A stretch of 9,208 bases of DNA from an uncultured Flavobacteriales bacterium (GTDB taxonomy: Bacteria > Bacteroidota > Bacteroidia > Flavobacteriales > Crocinitomicaceae): contig CAMLET010000097.1 of assembly GCA_946479125.1 (NCBI GenBank), positions 1 through 9,208 on the forward strand, given 5' to 3'. Position numbers and translations under genes: made by a program. Numbering within the stretch: position 1 is the stretch's first letter; each line of letters begins with the position of its first letter. The notes under the pieces were generated by a model, which did no database searches, was not told where the DNA came from, and worked only from the letters and a program-made list of their open reading frames with translations. Shown in pieces: positions 1 to 7,040 of this stretch.

Positions 1-1
1 A

Positions 2-676
2 GGATACGAATTACAAGTTGGTCAGCCACAAGTAATTTTGAAAGAAATTGACGGAGTGAAATGTGAGCCGGTTGAGGAATTGACTATCGATTTACCTGAA
101 GAGTTTTCAGGAACTGCTGTTGAGGCGGTAACGAAACGTAAAGGTGAAATGACCAATATGGAACCGAAAGGAACACGTATGGTTATTCAATTCCAAATTC
201 CTTCTCGTGGAATCATTGGTTTACGTAACTACTTGTTGACACAAACAGCTGGTGAAGCAATTATGACTCACCGTTTCTTAGAATACCAACCGTACAAAGG
301 TGATATTCCAGGACGTCAAAATGGATCTATGATTTCATTGGAACAAGGAACTTCAATTCCGTTCTCATTGAACAACTTGCAGGATCGTGGTAAATTCTTC
401 ATTAACCCGAACGAAAATATCTACGAAGGACAAGTAATTGGTGAAAACTCACGTGCAGGAGATTTGTGTGTGAACGTTACAAAGACAAAGAAAATGTCGA
501 ACATGCGTTCATCAGGAGCAGACGAAAAAGTTCGTTTGGCACCAGCAAAGATCTTCTCTTTGGAGGAATGTTTAGAGTACATTCAAGGAGATGAGTACGT
601 AGAAGTAACACCAGAAAACTTACGTATCCGTAAAATCTTGTTGAAAGAAAACGAGCGTAAACGTTCAGGAAAATAA
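2..676 (+). CDS. typA: TypA/BipA ribosome-associated GTPase, C-terminal part (5' end outside window)
   Basis: This is the last 224 codons of TypA/BipA, a translational GTPase that binds the 70S ribosome and supports 50S assembly and growth under stress. The reading frame is open from base 2, so the gene continues left of the window; the family is about 600 residues and the GTPase and domain II are missing here. What remains covers the EF-G-like domain V and the TypA-specific C-terminal domain. The segment SRGIIGLRNYLLTQTAGEA and the following IMTHRFLEYQPYKGDIPGRQNG are hallmarks of the family, as are GQVIGENSR and the DLCVNVTKTKKMSNMRSS stretch. The protein ends in a basic tail. Arginine is mostly encoded by CGT, as in well-expressed genes, unlike the downstream operon. 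An internal TTG at 38 should not be taken as the start. A strong terminator follows at 741-776. Confidence 0.97.
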   Translation, partial: GYELQVGQPQVILKEIDGVKCEPVEELTIDLPEEFSGTAVEAVTKRKGEMTNMEPKGTRMVIQFQIPSRGIIGLRNYLLTQTAGEAIMTHRFLEYQPYKGDIPGRQNGSMISLEQGTSIPFSLNNLQDRGKFFINPNENIYEGQVIGENSRAGDLCVNVTKTKKMSNMRSSGADEKVRLAPAKIFSLEECLEYIQGDEYVEVTPENLRIRKILLKENERKRSGK

Positions 677-688
677 TTAGCAATGACT

Positions 689-718
689 CAATTATCAAGT
701 GAATACTTTTGATAATTG
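689..718. repeat. 10-bp inverted repeat after typA
   Basis: CAATTATCAA (689-698) and TTGATAATTG (709-718) are perfect reverse complements around a 10-base spacer. The spacer itself begins GT and ends ACTT, so the stem can extend with a two-T bulge. It lies between the typA stop and the strong hairpin at 741-776. It is very AT-rich, so it may be a weak mRNA 3'-end structure or simply low complexity. Confidence 0.4.
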
Positions 719-740
719 ATAATTTCAAAATTAATAATTG

Positions 741-776
741 AAAAAAGCGATTTGTCGTTGGACAAATCGCTTTTTT
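741..776. terminator. Rho-independent terminator of typA, possibly bidirectional
   Basis: The arms 741-756 and 761-776 are exact 16-bp reverse complements around the tetraloop GTTG. The core is GCGATTTGTC, flanked by six A on the left and six T on the right, so the structure offers a hairpin plus U-tract on either strand. It separates typA from the regulator gene that starts at 864. Confidence 0.93.
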
Positions 777-863
777 AGTTCATACGATCACCTTCGAATT
801 GTTCAAGAATAGTTGTGCAATTGGCGCCTGAATGAGATAAACCCTATTCAAACAAAAGAGAAT

Positions 864-1424
864 ATGAAAATCTATGTAAAAAATATGGCTTGTGAAAGCT
901 GCAAAATTTTCGTTGAGGGTGCCCTGGACGAACTCGGTATTGAAGCCCGTAAAGTTGATTTAGGAGAAATAGACACGAAAAATGATGTTTCTGATGACGA
1001 AAAAAAGAAGCTGAATAGTCTACTTAATAAAGCTGGGTTAGAGCTTTTGGAAAAGAAGCAAGGTGTACTGATTGAGAAAATCAGAAAAATATTGGTCGAT
1101 TATGTTTACAATTCTGATGACAGATCAAATATTAAATTTTCGATCTTATTGAGCGAAGAATTAGGTTTAAGTTATACCTATTTGTCCAATATATTTTCAG
1201 AAGTTGAAGCATCAACCATTGAACAATTTCTTATTGCGTTAAAGATTGAACGCATAAAGAAGTTAATTATCTTTGGAGAAGATACGTTCTCGGAAATTGC
1301 TTACAAGCTGCATTATAGCAGTGCCGCGCATTTGTCAAATCAGTTTAAAAAAGCAACAGGGTTGACACCATCTCATTTTAAAGCATTGAAAGATAAAAGG
1401 AGAATAACCATTCAAAATATTTAA
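864..1424 (+). CDS. AraC-family transcriptional regulator with N-terminal heavy-metal-associated-like domain
   Basis: The 186-residue product joins two domains. Residues 1 to about 66 look like a small HMA/metallochaperone-type ferredoxin fold, with the metal-site motif NMACESCK at residues 7-14 (C10 and C13 would bind Cu(I) or another thiophilic metal). Residues about 75-180 form an AraC/XylS double helix-turn-helix; the second half contains the family signature from SEIAYKLHYSSAAHLSNQF to KKATGLTPSHFK. Such fusions are common in Bacteroidota and often sit next to copper or heavy-metal P-type ATPase genes, but no transporter is present in this window. I chose ATG 864 because the HMA fold begins right there. 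The frame is open upstream to a TTG at 813, but those 17 extra residues look unlike a domain. It is preceded by the purine-rich AAAAGAGAAT. The effector metal and target promoter are not visible. Confidence 0.88.
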   Translation: MKIYVKNMACESCKIFVEGALDELGIEARKVDLGEIDTKNDVSDDEKKKLNSLLNKAGLELLEKKQGVLIEKIRKILVDYVYNSDDRSNIKFSILLSEELGLSYTYLSNIFSEVEASTIEQFLIALKIERIKKLIIFGEDTFSEIAYKLHYSSAAHLSNQFKKATGLTPSHFKALKDKRRITIQNI

Positions 1425-1433
1425 GTACTTAAA
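1420..1433. repeat. 14-bp perfect palindrome at regulator stop codon
   Basis: TTTAAGTACTTAAA is a perfect palindrome that includes the TAA stop of the AraC-type gene (1422-1424) and lies just upstream of the next start at 1447. It could be an operator or an accident of AT-rich sequence. No second copy was noticed in the window. Confidence 0.25.
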
Positions 1434-1446
1434 AAGTTAAAAACAG

Positions 1447-1830
1447 ATGATAGAATCAAAATTCATATTAGACATTATAACTACAACAATAGCTGGTGAA
1501 AAGCACGAAGAGCAGATTGCTAAGCAAATAAAGCATTTGGAAGAAGTAGAATACGAGCACATGGATACTGGACTGATCTTATTTCTGGATCCAAGCGCTG
1601 GAATCAAGCCATTCGTTCTAACAAACGAGCAATTGACTGAAACTTTCGGAGAAGCAGATCACGAATTGACGAAAGTGGAATTGATCGAAGAGAAATTGAA
1701 AATCCATGCAGATGTGTCTGTTCACTTTTCAAACGGAATTATTGATCGTATCGAGATTTGGAATAAACTGGGTGACTATCCGGAAGATGATTTGGAGAGT
1801 TGGGAGTTAATACTTCGACAAGCTCAGTAA
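1447..1830 (+). CDS. Hypothetical acidic protein, 127 aa
   Basis: I do not recognise a family. The ATG at 1447 follows the AraC-type stop by 22 bp, with no terminator between them, so the two genes are probably co-transcribed. The product is soluble and strongly acidic. It has a helical N-terminus (residues 1-38, rich in E, K and H), then a central stretch with GLILFLDPSAGIKPFVLT, a beta-like segment DVSVHFSNGIIDRIEIWNK (about residues 90-108), and an acidic end, YPEDDLESWE. There is no signal peptide, membrane segment or Cys motif. The alternating strand/turn pattern would fit a small alpha/beta domain, such as those in immunity-like or uncharacterised Bacteroidota proteins, but that is only an impression. 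Coding character is supported by length, position and a terminator shortly after the stop. Confidence 0.72.
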   Translation: MIESKFILDIITTTIAGEKHEEQIAKQIKHLEEVEYEHMDTGLILFLDPSAGIKPFVLTNEQLTETFGEADHELTKVELIEEKLKIHADVSVHFSNGIIDRIEIWNKLGDYPEDDLESWELILRQAQ

Positions 1831-1929
1831 ACATGGATAATTGAAATTCCCTTACATGCTCTCTTGAGAAGATAACTCAGATACAGCTGTTTAGTGAGGT
1901 GAGTGGCTTTCCGGTTAAATATTTAAAAG

Positions 1930-1964
1930 CGATTTTCTGCTAAAGCGGAGAATCGTTTTTTTTT
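1930..1964 (+). terminator. Rho-independent terminator after the regulator/hypothetical unit
   Basis: CGATTTTCTGC (1930-1940) pairs with GCGGAGAATCG (1945-1955) over 11 bp, including two G-U pairs, around the loop TAAA. Nine T residues follow at 1956-1964. It lies 99 bp after the stop of the 127-aa gene and isolates it from the large operon downstream. Confidence 0.87.
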
Positions 1965-2173
1965 GCTAACTTTTGAACCTCTTCACCTCTAAAAAATCCT
2001 TAACGGTGGAAACGACTAACACTATTCTTAGGCAATATGATTGATATAAAAATGAAGATTGGGAGTTGCCATTTAATCGATTGACGGGGTATCTTACACT
2101 ATTGAAATTGCCTAAAAATGATAACTTAGTCAGTAAATAAATTCTCGTGTTTGAGAACACGACAGAACAAAAC

Positions 2174-2250
2174 AACGCCTGGTGACACATAATACTACTA
2201 TTCTGCCTATAGAAAAATACTGTATCACCCGTATACAAAACATTGGCGTT
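2174..2250. repeat. Nested imperfect hairpin in the operon leader
   Basis: Three concentric stems can be drawn by eye. AACGCC (2174-2179) pairs with GGCGTT (2245-2250). GGTGACACA (2181-2189) pairs with TGTATCACC (2221-2229) with one mismatch. TTCT (2201-2204) pairs with AGAA (2211-2214) around GCCTAT. The outer stem is asymmetric: 1 base separates it from the second stem on the left and 15 on the right. It ends 45 bp before the start codon of the large gene. It could be a 5'-leader structure or the remnant of a recombination or mobile-element end. Confidence 0.4.
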
Positions 2251-2295
2251 CGTGAATGATATTGCGAAACGCGAAAAATTTAAAGCAAAGACGAT

Positions 2296-5200
2296 ATGCC
2301 AGATTTAAAAGGAAACTTGAAAATAATAGATATGGGCGCTGCCGGTGGTTTTGACGAAGGCATCATCGCAGGAAATGGAAAAGTAGGTTTCAGAGCACAT
2401 TCTGATGCCGACTTTGATGCCTGCCATGGTGTGAACATTGGTTTTAATACATCAGTTGGAGCTGATGCAGCCGGCGATTTGCAGTTGCTTTGGTTGCTTC
2501 AGGGCGTTGCAGAGGGAAGCGCCTCAGCAGGTGTAGCTTTAAAAGCATCTGTCATCGCCGATTTGAATATTTTTAATGTACTTGGTCTCGATGCAAAAGT
2601 AAGCGCCTCGGCTGAAGCTTACGCAGCAGGCAAAATTGCAGTGGCAATTACTCCGGAGATTATTGCTGAGTTTGGAAGAAATGCCATTAAAGACGACTTC
2701 CTTTATGATATTTTCATTGCCTTTTTAAATGAAACTAGTATTGGTGTAGGTCTTTGGGGAAAAGCCAGTGCTGGTATAGGTGGTAATGCTTTTTTAAGTG
2801 TAAAGGGTTCTTTGATGGACAAGCAAAATTCGGGTTTCGAAATTGATTTTGGAGCCGATTTCGCTGTCGGTGTTGGCTGCGGTTATGGCATGTTTGGTGG
2901 TCTGAGATTTGAAAACCCAAGTCGATTCTTTCTATTCGCTACCGAAAGAATCAGCCAGGAATTAGTGGATAAGATGCGGCCTCAACTCGACCCATCGTTC
3001 CATCCCTACCTTGAAATGGTTCAGTTTGCATTTCCAACAGTAATGACTATGGCGTTTGAGCTCGCTCAGAAACAGATTGAAACGCCTCTGTCACCAGAAG
3101 AAATGACAAAACTCATCCTGGATGTTAGCCTTAGCCAGCTTCAGCGATTTTTACTGGATAAAATTGTGGAAGGCGGGGTGAAGTTCTTAAGTGAAGCAAT
3201 CGAAAGACAGATTGATGATTTTATCAGCAACAACCGCTCTCCACTAGACAAAGACAGAGCCAAAGATGTTATCAATGAGCTCTTATTGATCTTAAAAAAC
3301 GATGGTATAACTCAGGATAATCTAAACGAAATCATTGATCTTTCGATTGATCTATTTGATGCCACCGGGTTTGTTAATGCTGATGAAAAAAAGGCTATTT
3401 GCGTTATATGGCTTGCATTTAATACGGTAGATGCTATTAGAAGCGGAGTAGAAACTTCCAGTGGAAGTGCAGGCATTAGCAGTAGTTTTGGAATCGCTGA
3501 AAAAATCGGTGGCAACGTGTTTATTAGATTACAATCGGCACCCATGATGGTAAAGGAAGAAATTAGCCGAGTTACTGGTCTTAGTGTTCGCAGGATTGAA
3601 ACGAATCTAAACACCTCAATGGCCATTGACTACATTCTGGAAACACAATTAGCCGCCGATTTACTGGAACAACTTCCCAATCTGGAGCAGTTATTAGGTG
3701 CAATGCAAATACATCTTCAACTTACACCCGGAGAAATTGTTGAAGCAGCTTTTAAAATTAACTGGGAGGACAATGCAAATTTAACAGATAACTTGTTTAC
3801 GGGTTTGAGTGGACTTTTAAAAGACTTGGTAGACAATTATATACATGATACTTTATTGGTTGAACTGAGAAAAAGCGCTGGTAACAATGACGATTTAGTC
3901 AAATACATTGATGATAGTGTATCTCCTTCCACCAAAATACTAACCTCTTTTGTTTTTGATAAGGTCAATCAGTATTTGTTGGATCAGGATGATTCCTTTT
4001 TTGATGATTCGTTTTTTAATGCTCTCACAAAAATTGCATCCAAAATATTCACGTCTAATGTGATTGTAGTAGCTGAAATTTTAGTGAATCACACGATCAA
4101 CACCATGCATACTTCTATGCTTGCTATGGCTCGTGAGATCGATCGTAAACCGAATCATATTCTCGTTAGAACTTCAGTTGAATTGCTGGACAAACTCCTG
4201 CCTTCGTGGCTTGATAGAACGTCGGATGAAGTTGCCTTTGCCTGCAAGGAATTAGTCAAAAGCATGTGCCTTTCCGGCGCAGATGTGAGTGGTCCACTGG
4301 TGTATACCTACGACAGAAAGGAGAAATTGAGCAGTCTGTACAAAGCAATGTTTGCTTCTCTGGATCCTAAAAAAGACAGCACAGCCGTTACAGATTGGAA
4401 TGCTTTTTTTACTGCGGTAACCGAATGTTCGTATATCCCTAATCCGATTGCAGGGAAAGAACTTTTTATGCTACAATTGGAAATCATGAATTCATCTCTG
4501 GAAGTAATGTTGCCTCAGGTAGTGGATGCACTTATTATATTTAATTTACGTCTCACCAAAGCAACCGTTGATCTGATTGAAAAAGAAGTGAGAGAGCTTT
4601 TTGATGACATTCGCCAGTTGCTTGCCAATATGGAGAAAACATTGAAAGAAGTGAGAAAGCAATTGGATAAAGCCATTCGCATTTACGAGAGCGCCTTAAA
4701 CAATTCAGCAGCTTTATTCGACGCGTATGCCAATCAGCTGAAAACCAACACTGCTGCCCGTGAGCAATTTTTTACGGCTCTGGCAACCTTAAGCCCTACA
4801 GGAACTATCGACCCTGCTGTAAAGGTGATCATTGGTGGCGCATTGGATCTACTAATCGATGCTCTGCTGGCAGTGGCTCAGATTACGGGAACTATGGCAG
4901 ATATTCCGCAGCAAATCGTAACTCTTTCCGATCAGTTTTTCGGTCCTATCATTGCTTCTATAGCCCCAATATCCCCGGAATTGACATTAGAGGCATTGGA
5001 AAACGGATTACTAAATTATCTGGATAATTTCAGTGATCAATTAGGTGATGCGATTGCAAGTAAGCAAGCCGAGATTGAAGCAGAACGCGCAAAGAACAAT
5101 AAGCAAACCGAAGAAGAAATCCGTAAGGAAGTGTTGGCAAAGATCAAAGAATCTAACAAATTGCCGCCGTTAAAAATAATTGAAATAGAATTTACAAGCC

Positions 5201-5877
5201 CGGTGCCATTTCTACAAAACGGAAAAATGCTTGACTGGACCTATGGCAAAGAAATCCCTTTGCAGATTAATCTCTTTAACGCTAAAACCATTCATCTTAC
5301 CACTCAGCCACAATCCATATTTATTGCCATCAACGGGCACGATTACGACTATGATTTTTCTGATTGGTCCGTCTCTGAGAATGGTAAAGATCTGAGTTTC
5401 GAAACAATACTTTCTACCAGTTTACATCCGTTAACGCAAGGTATCAATGTTATTGAATGTACGGTGATACAGCATGACAACACCATAACAAGAGCAACGG
5501 TTGAATTTATGATGAACCCGCAACTGGCCAGCGACTGCACGGTTATTTTTGATTTAGAAAATTCTACTATCAATGCCGGTGGAGATGACCATGAAAACAC
5601 AGAAAAGGAATCTGTAGCCTTTACGAATATGGGCAATATGCCTGCATATATGAGCGCCTGGATACTGAGCGACAGGAAAAACCATTTGTACATTTTCCCT
5701 AAATTCAAATTAATGCCACATGAAACAGTTCGAGTATTTACAGGTTCCGGGACCAATAGTAAGCGTTCGCTTTACCAGCACAAAACCAGGGCTATTTGGA
5801 ATAACAGGGGTGGTGATACCGTGTTTTTGATCAACAAAGACAGGGTTTTAGTGTTAAATCAAAAATATAAGATATGA
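2296..5877 (+). CDS. Giant leaderless protein with C-terminal lamin-tail domain, 1193 aa
   Basis: Overall function is unknown. Residues 1 to about 205 are Gly/Ala-rich with alternating small and hydrophobic residues (for example SASAGVALKASV and ASAGIGGNAFLSVKG), suggesting a beta-rich or membrane-active segment. Residues about 210-760 are mainly helical with no recognised motif. A coiled coil spans about 759-802, and a hydrophobic stretch, IIGGALDLLIDALLAVAQITG, lies near 845-865. A second charged coiled coil is near 918-955. Residues about 958-1075 look like an Ig-type beta sandwich. Residues about 1080-1193 are a lamin-tail domain (LTD): VAFTNMGN, AWILSD, the YIFPKFKLMPHETVRVFTG block (1132-1150), GSGTNS, then AIWNNRGGDTVFLIN at 1166-1180. 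LTDs occur in bacterial extracellular or envelope proteins and often mediate binding. There is no signal peptide and no T9SS-like tail. The stop overlaps the next start (ATGA), so production is coupled to the GH19 protein. A structural, carrier or effector role is inference. Confidence 0.85.
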   Translation: MPDLKGNLKIIDMGAAGGFDEGIIAGNGKVGFRAHSDADFDACHGVNIGFNTSVGADAAGDLQLLWLLQGVAEGSASAGVALKASVIADLNIFNVLGLDAKVSASAEAYAAGKIAVAITPEIIAEFGRNAIKDDFLYDIFIAFLNETSIGVGLWGKASAGIGGNAFLSVKGSLMDKQNSGFEIDFGADFAVGVGCGYGMFGGLRFENPSRFFLFATERISQELVDKMRPQLDPSFHPYLEMVQFAFPTVMTMAFELAQKQIETPLSPEEMTKLILDVSLSQLQRFLLDKIVEGGVKFLSEAIERQIDDFISNNRSPLDKDRAKDVINELLLILKNDGITQDNLNEIIDLSIDLFDATGFVNADEKKAICVIWLAFNTVDAIRSGVETSSGSAGISSSFGIAEKIGGNVFIRLQSAPMMVKEEISRVTGLSVRRIETNLNTSMAIDYILETQLAADLLEQLPNLEQLLGAMQIHLQLTPGEIVEAAFKINWEDNANLTDNLFTGLSGLLKDLVDNYIHDTLLVELRKSAGNNDDLVKYIDDSVSPSTKILTSFVFDKVNQYLLDQDDSFFDDSFFNALTKIASKIFTSNVIVVAEILVNHTINTMHTSMLAMAREIDRKPNHILVRTSVELLDKLLPSWLDRTSDEVAFACKELVKSMCLSGADVSGPLVYTYDRKEKLSSLYKAMFASLDPKKDSTAVTDWNAFFTAVTECSYIPNPIAGKELFMLQLEIMNSSLEVMLPQVVDALIIFNLRLTKATVDLIEKEVRELFDDIRQLLANMEKTLKEVRKQLDKAIRIYESALNNSAALFDAYANQLKTNTAAREQFFTALATLSPTGTIDPAVKVIIGGALDLLIDALLAVAQITGTMADIPQQIVTLSDQFFGPIIASIAPISPELTLEALENGLLNYLDNFSDQLGDAIASKQAEIEAERAKNNKQTEEEIRKEVLAKIKESNKLPPLKIIEIEFTSPVPFLQNGKMLDWTYGKEIPLQINLFNAKTIHLTTQPQSIFIAINGHDYDYDFSDWSVSENGKDLSFETILSTSLHPLTQGINVIECTVIQHDNTITRATVEFMMNPQLASDCTVIFDLENSTINAGGDDHENTEKESVAFTNMGNMPAYMSAWILSDRKNHLYIFPKFKLMPHETVRVFTGSGTNSKRSLYQHKTRAIWNNRGGDTVFLINKDRVLVLNQKYKI

Positions 5878-7034
5878 CCGTTTCAACTGAAATCGTAAAT
5901 TTTCTCATAGCTCGGCTTAATGATTTATTCAGGAGTTTTAATAAACCGAAAGATCATATAAACTGTATGGAAAAAAAGGATATTGCAGCACTCGACTTAT
6001 GGTCAATAGTTGTCAAATTAAGAAAATCGGAGAAGATGAGTAATTTACTCCGGAATGGTGAAGACTGGACGGTGTACAATAATCCGGATCAGGATCTCGT
6101 AGAGATTAAGGATCGATTATTTTTTATAGACCCTTTCAAAAAGAGTAAAGAGATTACAGAAACTGAAGATCAAATTTCAGAGCTAATGAAAGATGTCAAA
6201 CGCTTTTTAGAAATAAAAGCTGAAATCACCAGAATTCAAAATCAAATTGCTCATAGCTCAGCAGCAGACAAGGTTAATCTTGAAAAAAAAATAAGAGACC
6301 TACAGAAAGAAATTGTATTATTTGAATTGGAGGATAAAAGTATTTTGTTCATTGAATTAAACAAGAATCTTGAAGCGCTATATGTTGAAGAATCAGAACA
6401 CTACGAAAAAAAACCAACAATTAATTCACGATTGATTACCTACGAAGAGTTTGCCAGCGAAATGAGCAAGACATTTAAAAAATATGATATCACTACATGC
6501 AAGCAAAGAGCTCATTTTATTGCTCAAACTTATCATGAAACCCAGCGATATGGCATAACCTATGAAAAAAATCCTTCGAACGAGTACAAGGGTGGGAAGA
6601 ACAATTACTTTGGCAGGGGATTAATACATCTAACCCATGATTACAATTATTTGGAATATTATGCATCCAATGATCCGACTAAAAAAAAATACCATGATGA
6701 ATACATGCAAGATCGATCGGGCACTAATCAGGGAGTTACAGAGTTTGTGAAAAACAATCCCAAAAGTAATCTACTTGACGATACGGTATTAGAAGAACTT
6801 TTAGAATTTAGTAAAACTATCTCACGATCCATAAAGCCCTCTTGCGATGCCGCAGGATGGTTTTGGAAGAAAAACAATATCAACAAAACTGTAAACGATC
6901 ATGATGATGCAAATAAAGTGTCACAAATAATCAACTCTAATGAAAAGATCGAATTTTTAAAATTGAGAGCTGACTATACTGCAACGGTAAAGTCACTTTT
7001 TGATTTTTCTGCGTGTAGTGAATGTCAAAAATAG
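5874..7034 (+). CDS. GH19-family (chitinase/lysozyme-like) glycoside hydrolase with coiled-coil N-terminus
   Basis: The C-terminal half (about residues 184-378) reads as a glycoside hydrolase family 19 domain, which in bacteria and phages cleaves beta-1,4 glycan bonds in chitin or peptidoglycan. Key signs are the segment RAHFIAQTYHETQ with likely catalytic Glu222, a second candidate acid Glu231 in YEKN, the substrate-cleft motif YFGRGLIHLTHDYNY (245-259), and the late motif CDAAGWFWKKNNIN (324-337). The N-terminal half (1 to about 180) is not recognised; it includes a heptad-like coiled coil at about 94-168 that could mediate assembly with the large upstream protein. There is no signal peptide. 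The ATG at 5874 overlaps the upstream TGA as ATGA, implying translational coupling, and the next gene starts 6 bp after the stop. Next to a pesticin/M15-like gene, the substrate is more likely murein than chitin, but that is inference. Confidence 0.87.
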   Translation: MTVSTEIVNFLIARLNDLFRSFNKPKDHINCMEKKDIAALDLWSIVVKLRKSEKMSNLLRNGEDWTVYNNPDQDLVEIKDRLFFIDPFKKSKEITETEDQISELMKDVKRFLEIKAEITRIQNQIAHSSAADKVNLEKKIRDLQKEIVLFELEDKSILFIELNKNLEALYVEESEHYEKKPTINSRLITYEEFASEMSKTFKKYDITTCKQRAHFIAQTYHETQRYGITYEKNPSNEYKGGKNNYFGRGLIHLTHDYNYLEYYASNDPTKKKYHDEYMQDRSGTNQGVTEFVKNNPKSNLLDDTVLEELLEFSKTISRSIKPSCDAAGWFWKKNNINKTVNDHDDANKVSQIINSNEKIEFLKLRADYTATVKSLFDFSACSECQK

Positions 7035-7040
7035 CCCCTT

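Larger units (their letters stand above)
1831..2295. other. Gene-free 465-bp interval with inverted repeats, leader of the large operon
   Basis: No convincing gene was found on either strand. The left part carries the terminator at 1930-1964. The middle carries a pair of 9-bp inverted repeats, TTAGGCAAT (2028-2036) and ATTGCCTAA (2107-2115). The right part carries the nested hairpin region 2174-2250, immediately upstream of the operon. The promoter of the operon should lie here, but I could not find a good pair of Bacteroidota boxes (TTTG near -33, TAnnTTTG near -7). The sequence before ATG 2296 (AAAGCAAAGACGAT) is purine-rich but has no clear Shine-Dalgarno motif, which is normal in this phylum. 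Confidence 0.55.

Noticed and set aside
704..711. TACTTTTG matching the Bacteroidota -7 promoter box
   Set aside because: It lies upstream of the strong terminator at 741-776 and inside an inverted repeat, with no -33 TTTG at the right distance.
813..863. Extended TTG start for the AraC-type regulator
   Set aside because: It adds 17 residues without domain character; ATG 864 sits exactly at the start of the HMA-like fold.
1966..2238. Minus-strand 90-codon frame in the gene-free gap
   Set aside because: It starts at a TTG, has no recognisable domain, is overlapped by inverted repeats and has irregular composition; it looks like chance.
2735..2920. Short minus-strand frame inside the giant gene
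   Set aside because: It is the antisense shadow of a well-supported coding region, with low-complexity His/Asn-rich translation.
5349..5756. Minus-strand 135-codon frame opposite the Ig-like/LTD region
   Set aside because: The + strand frame shows a recognisable LTD here, and the antisense product has no known features.
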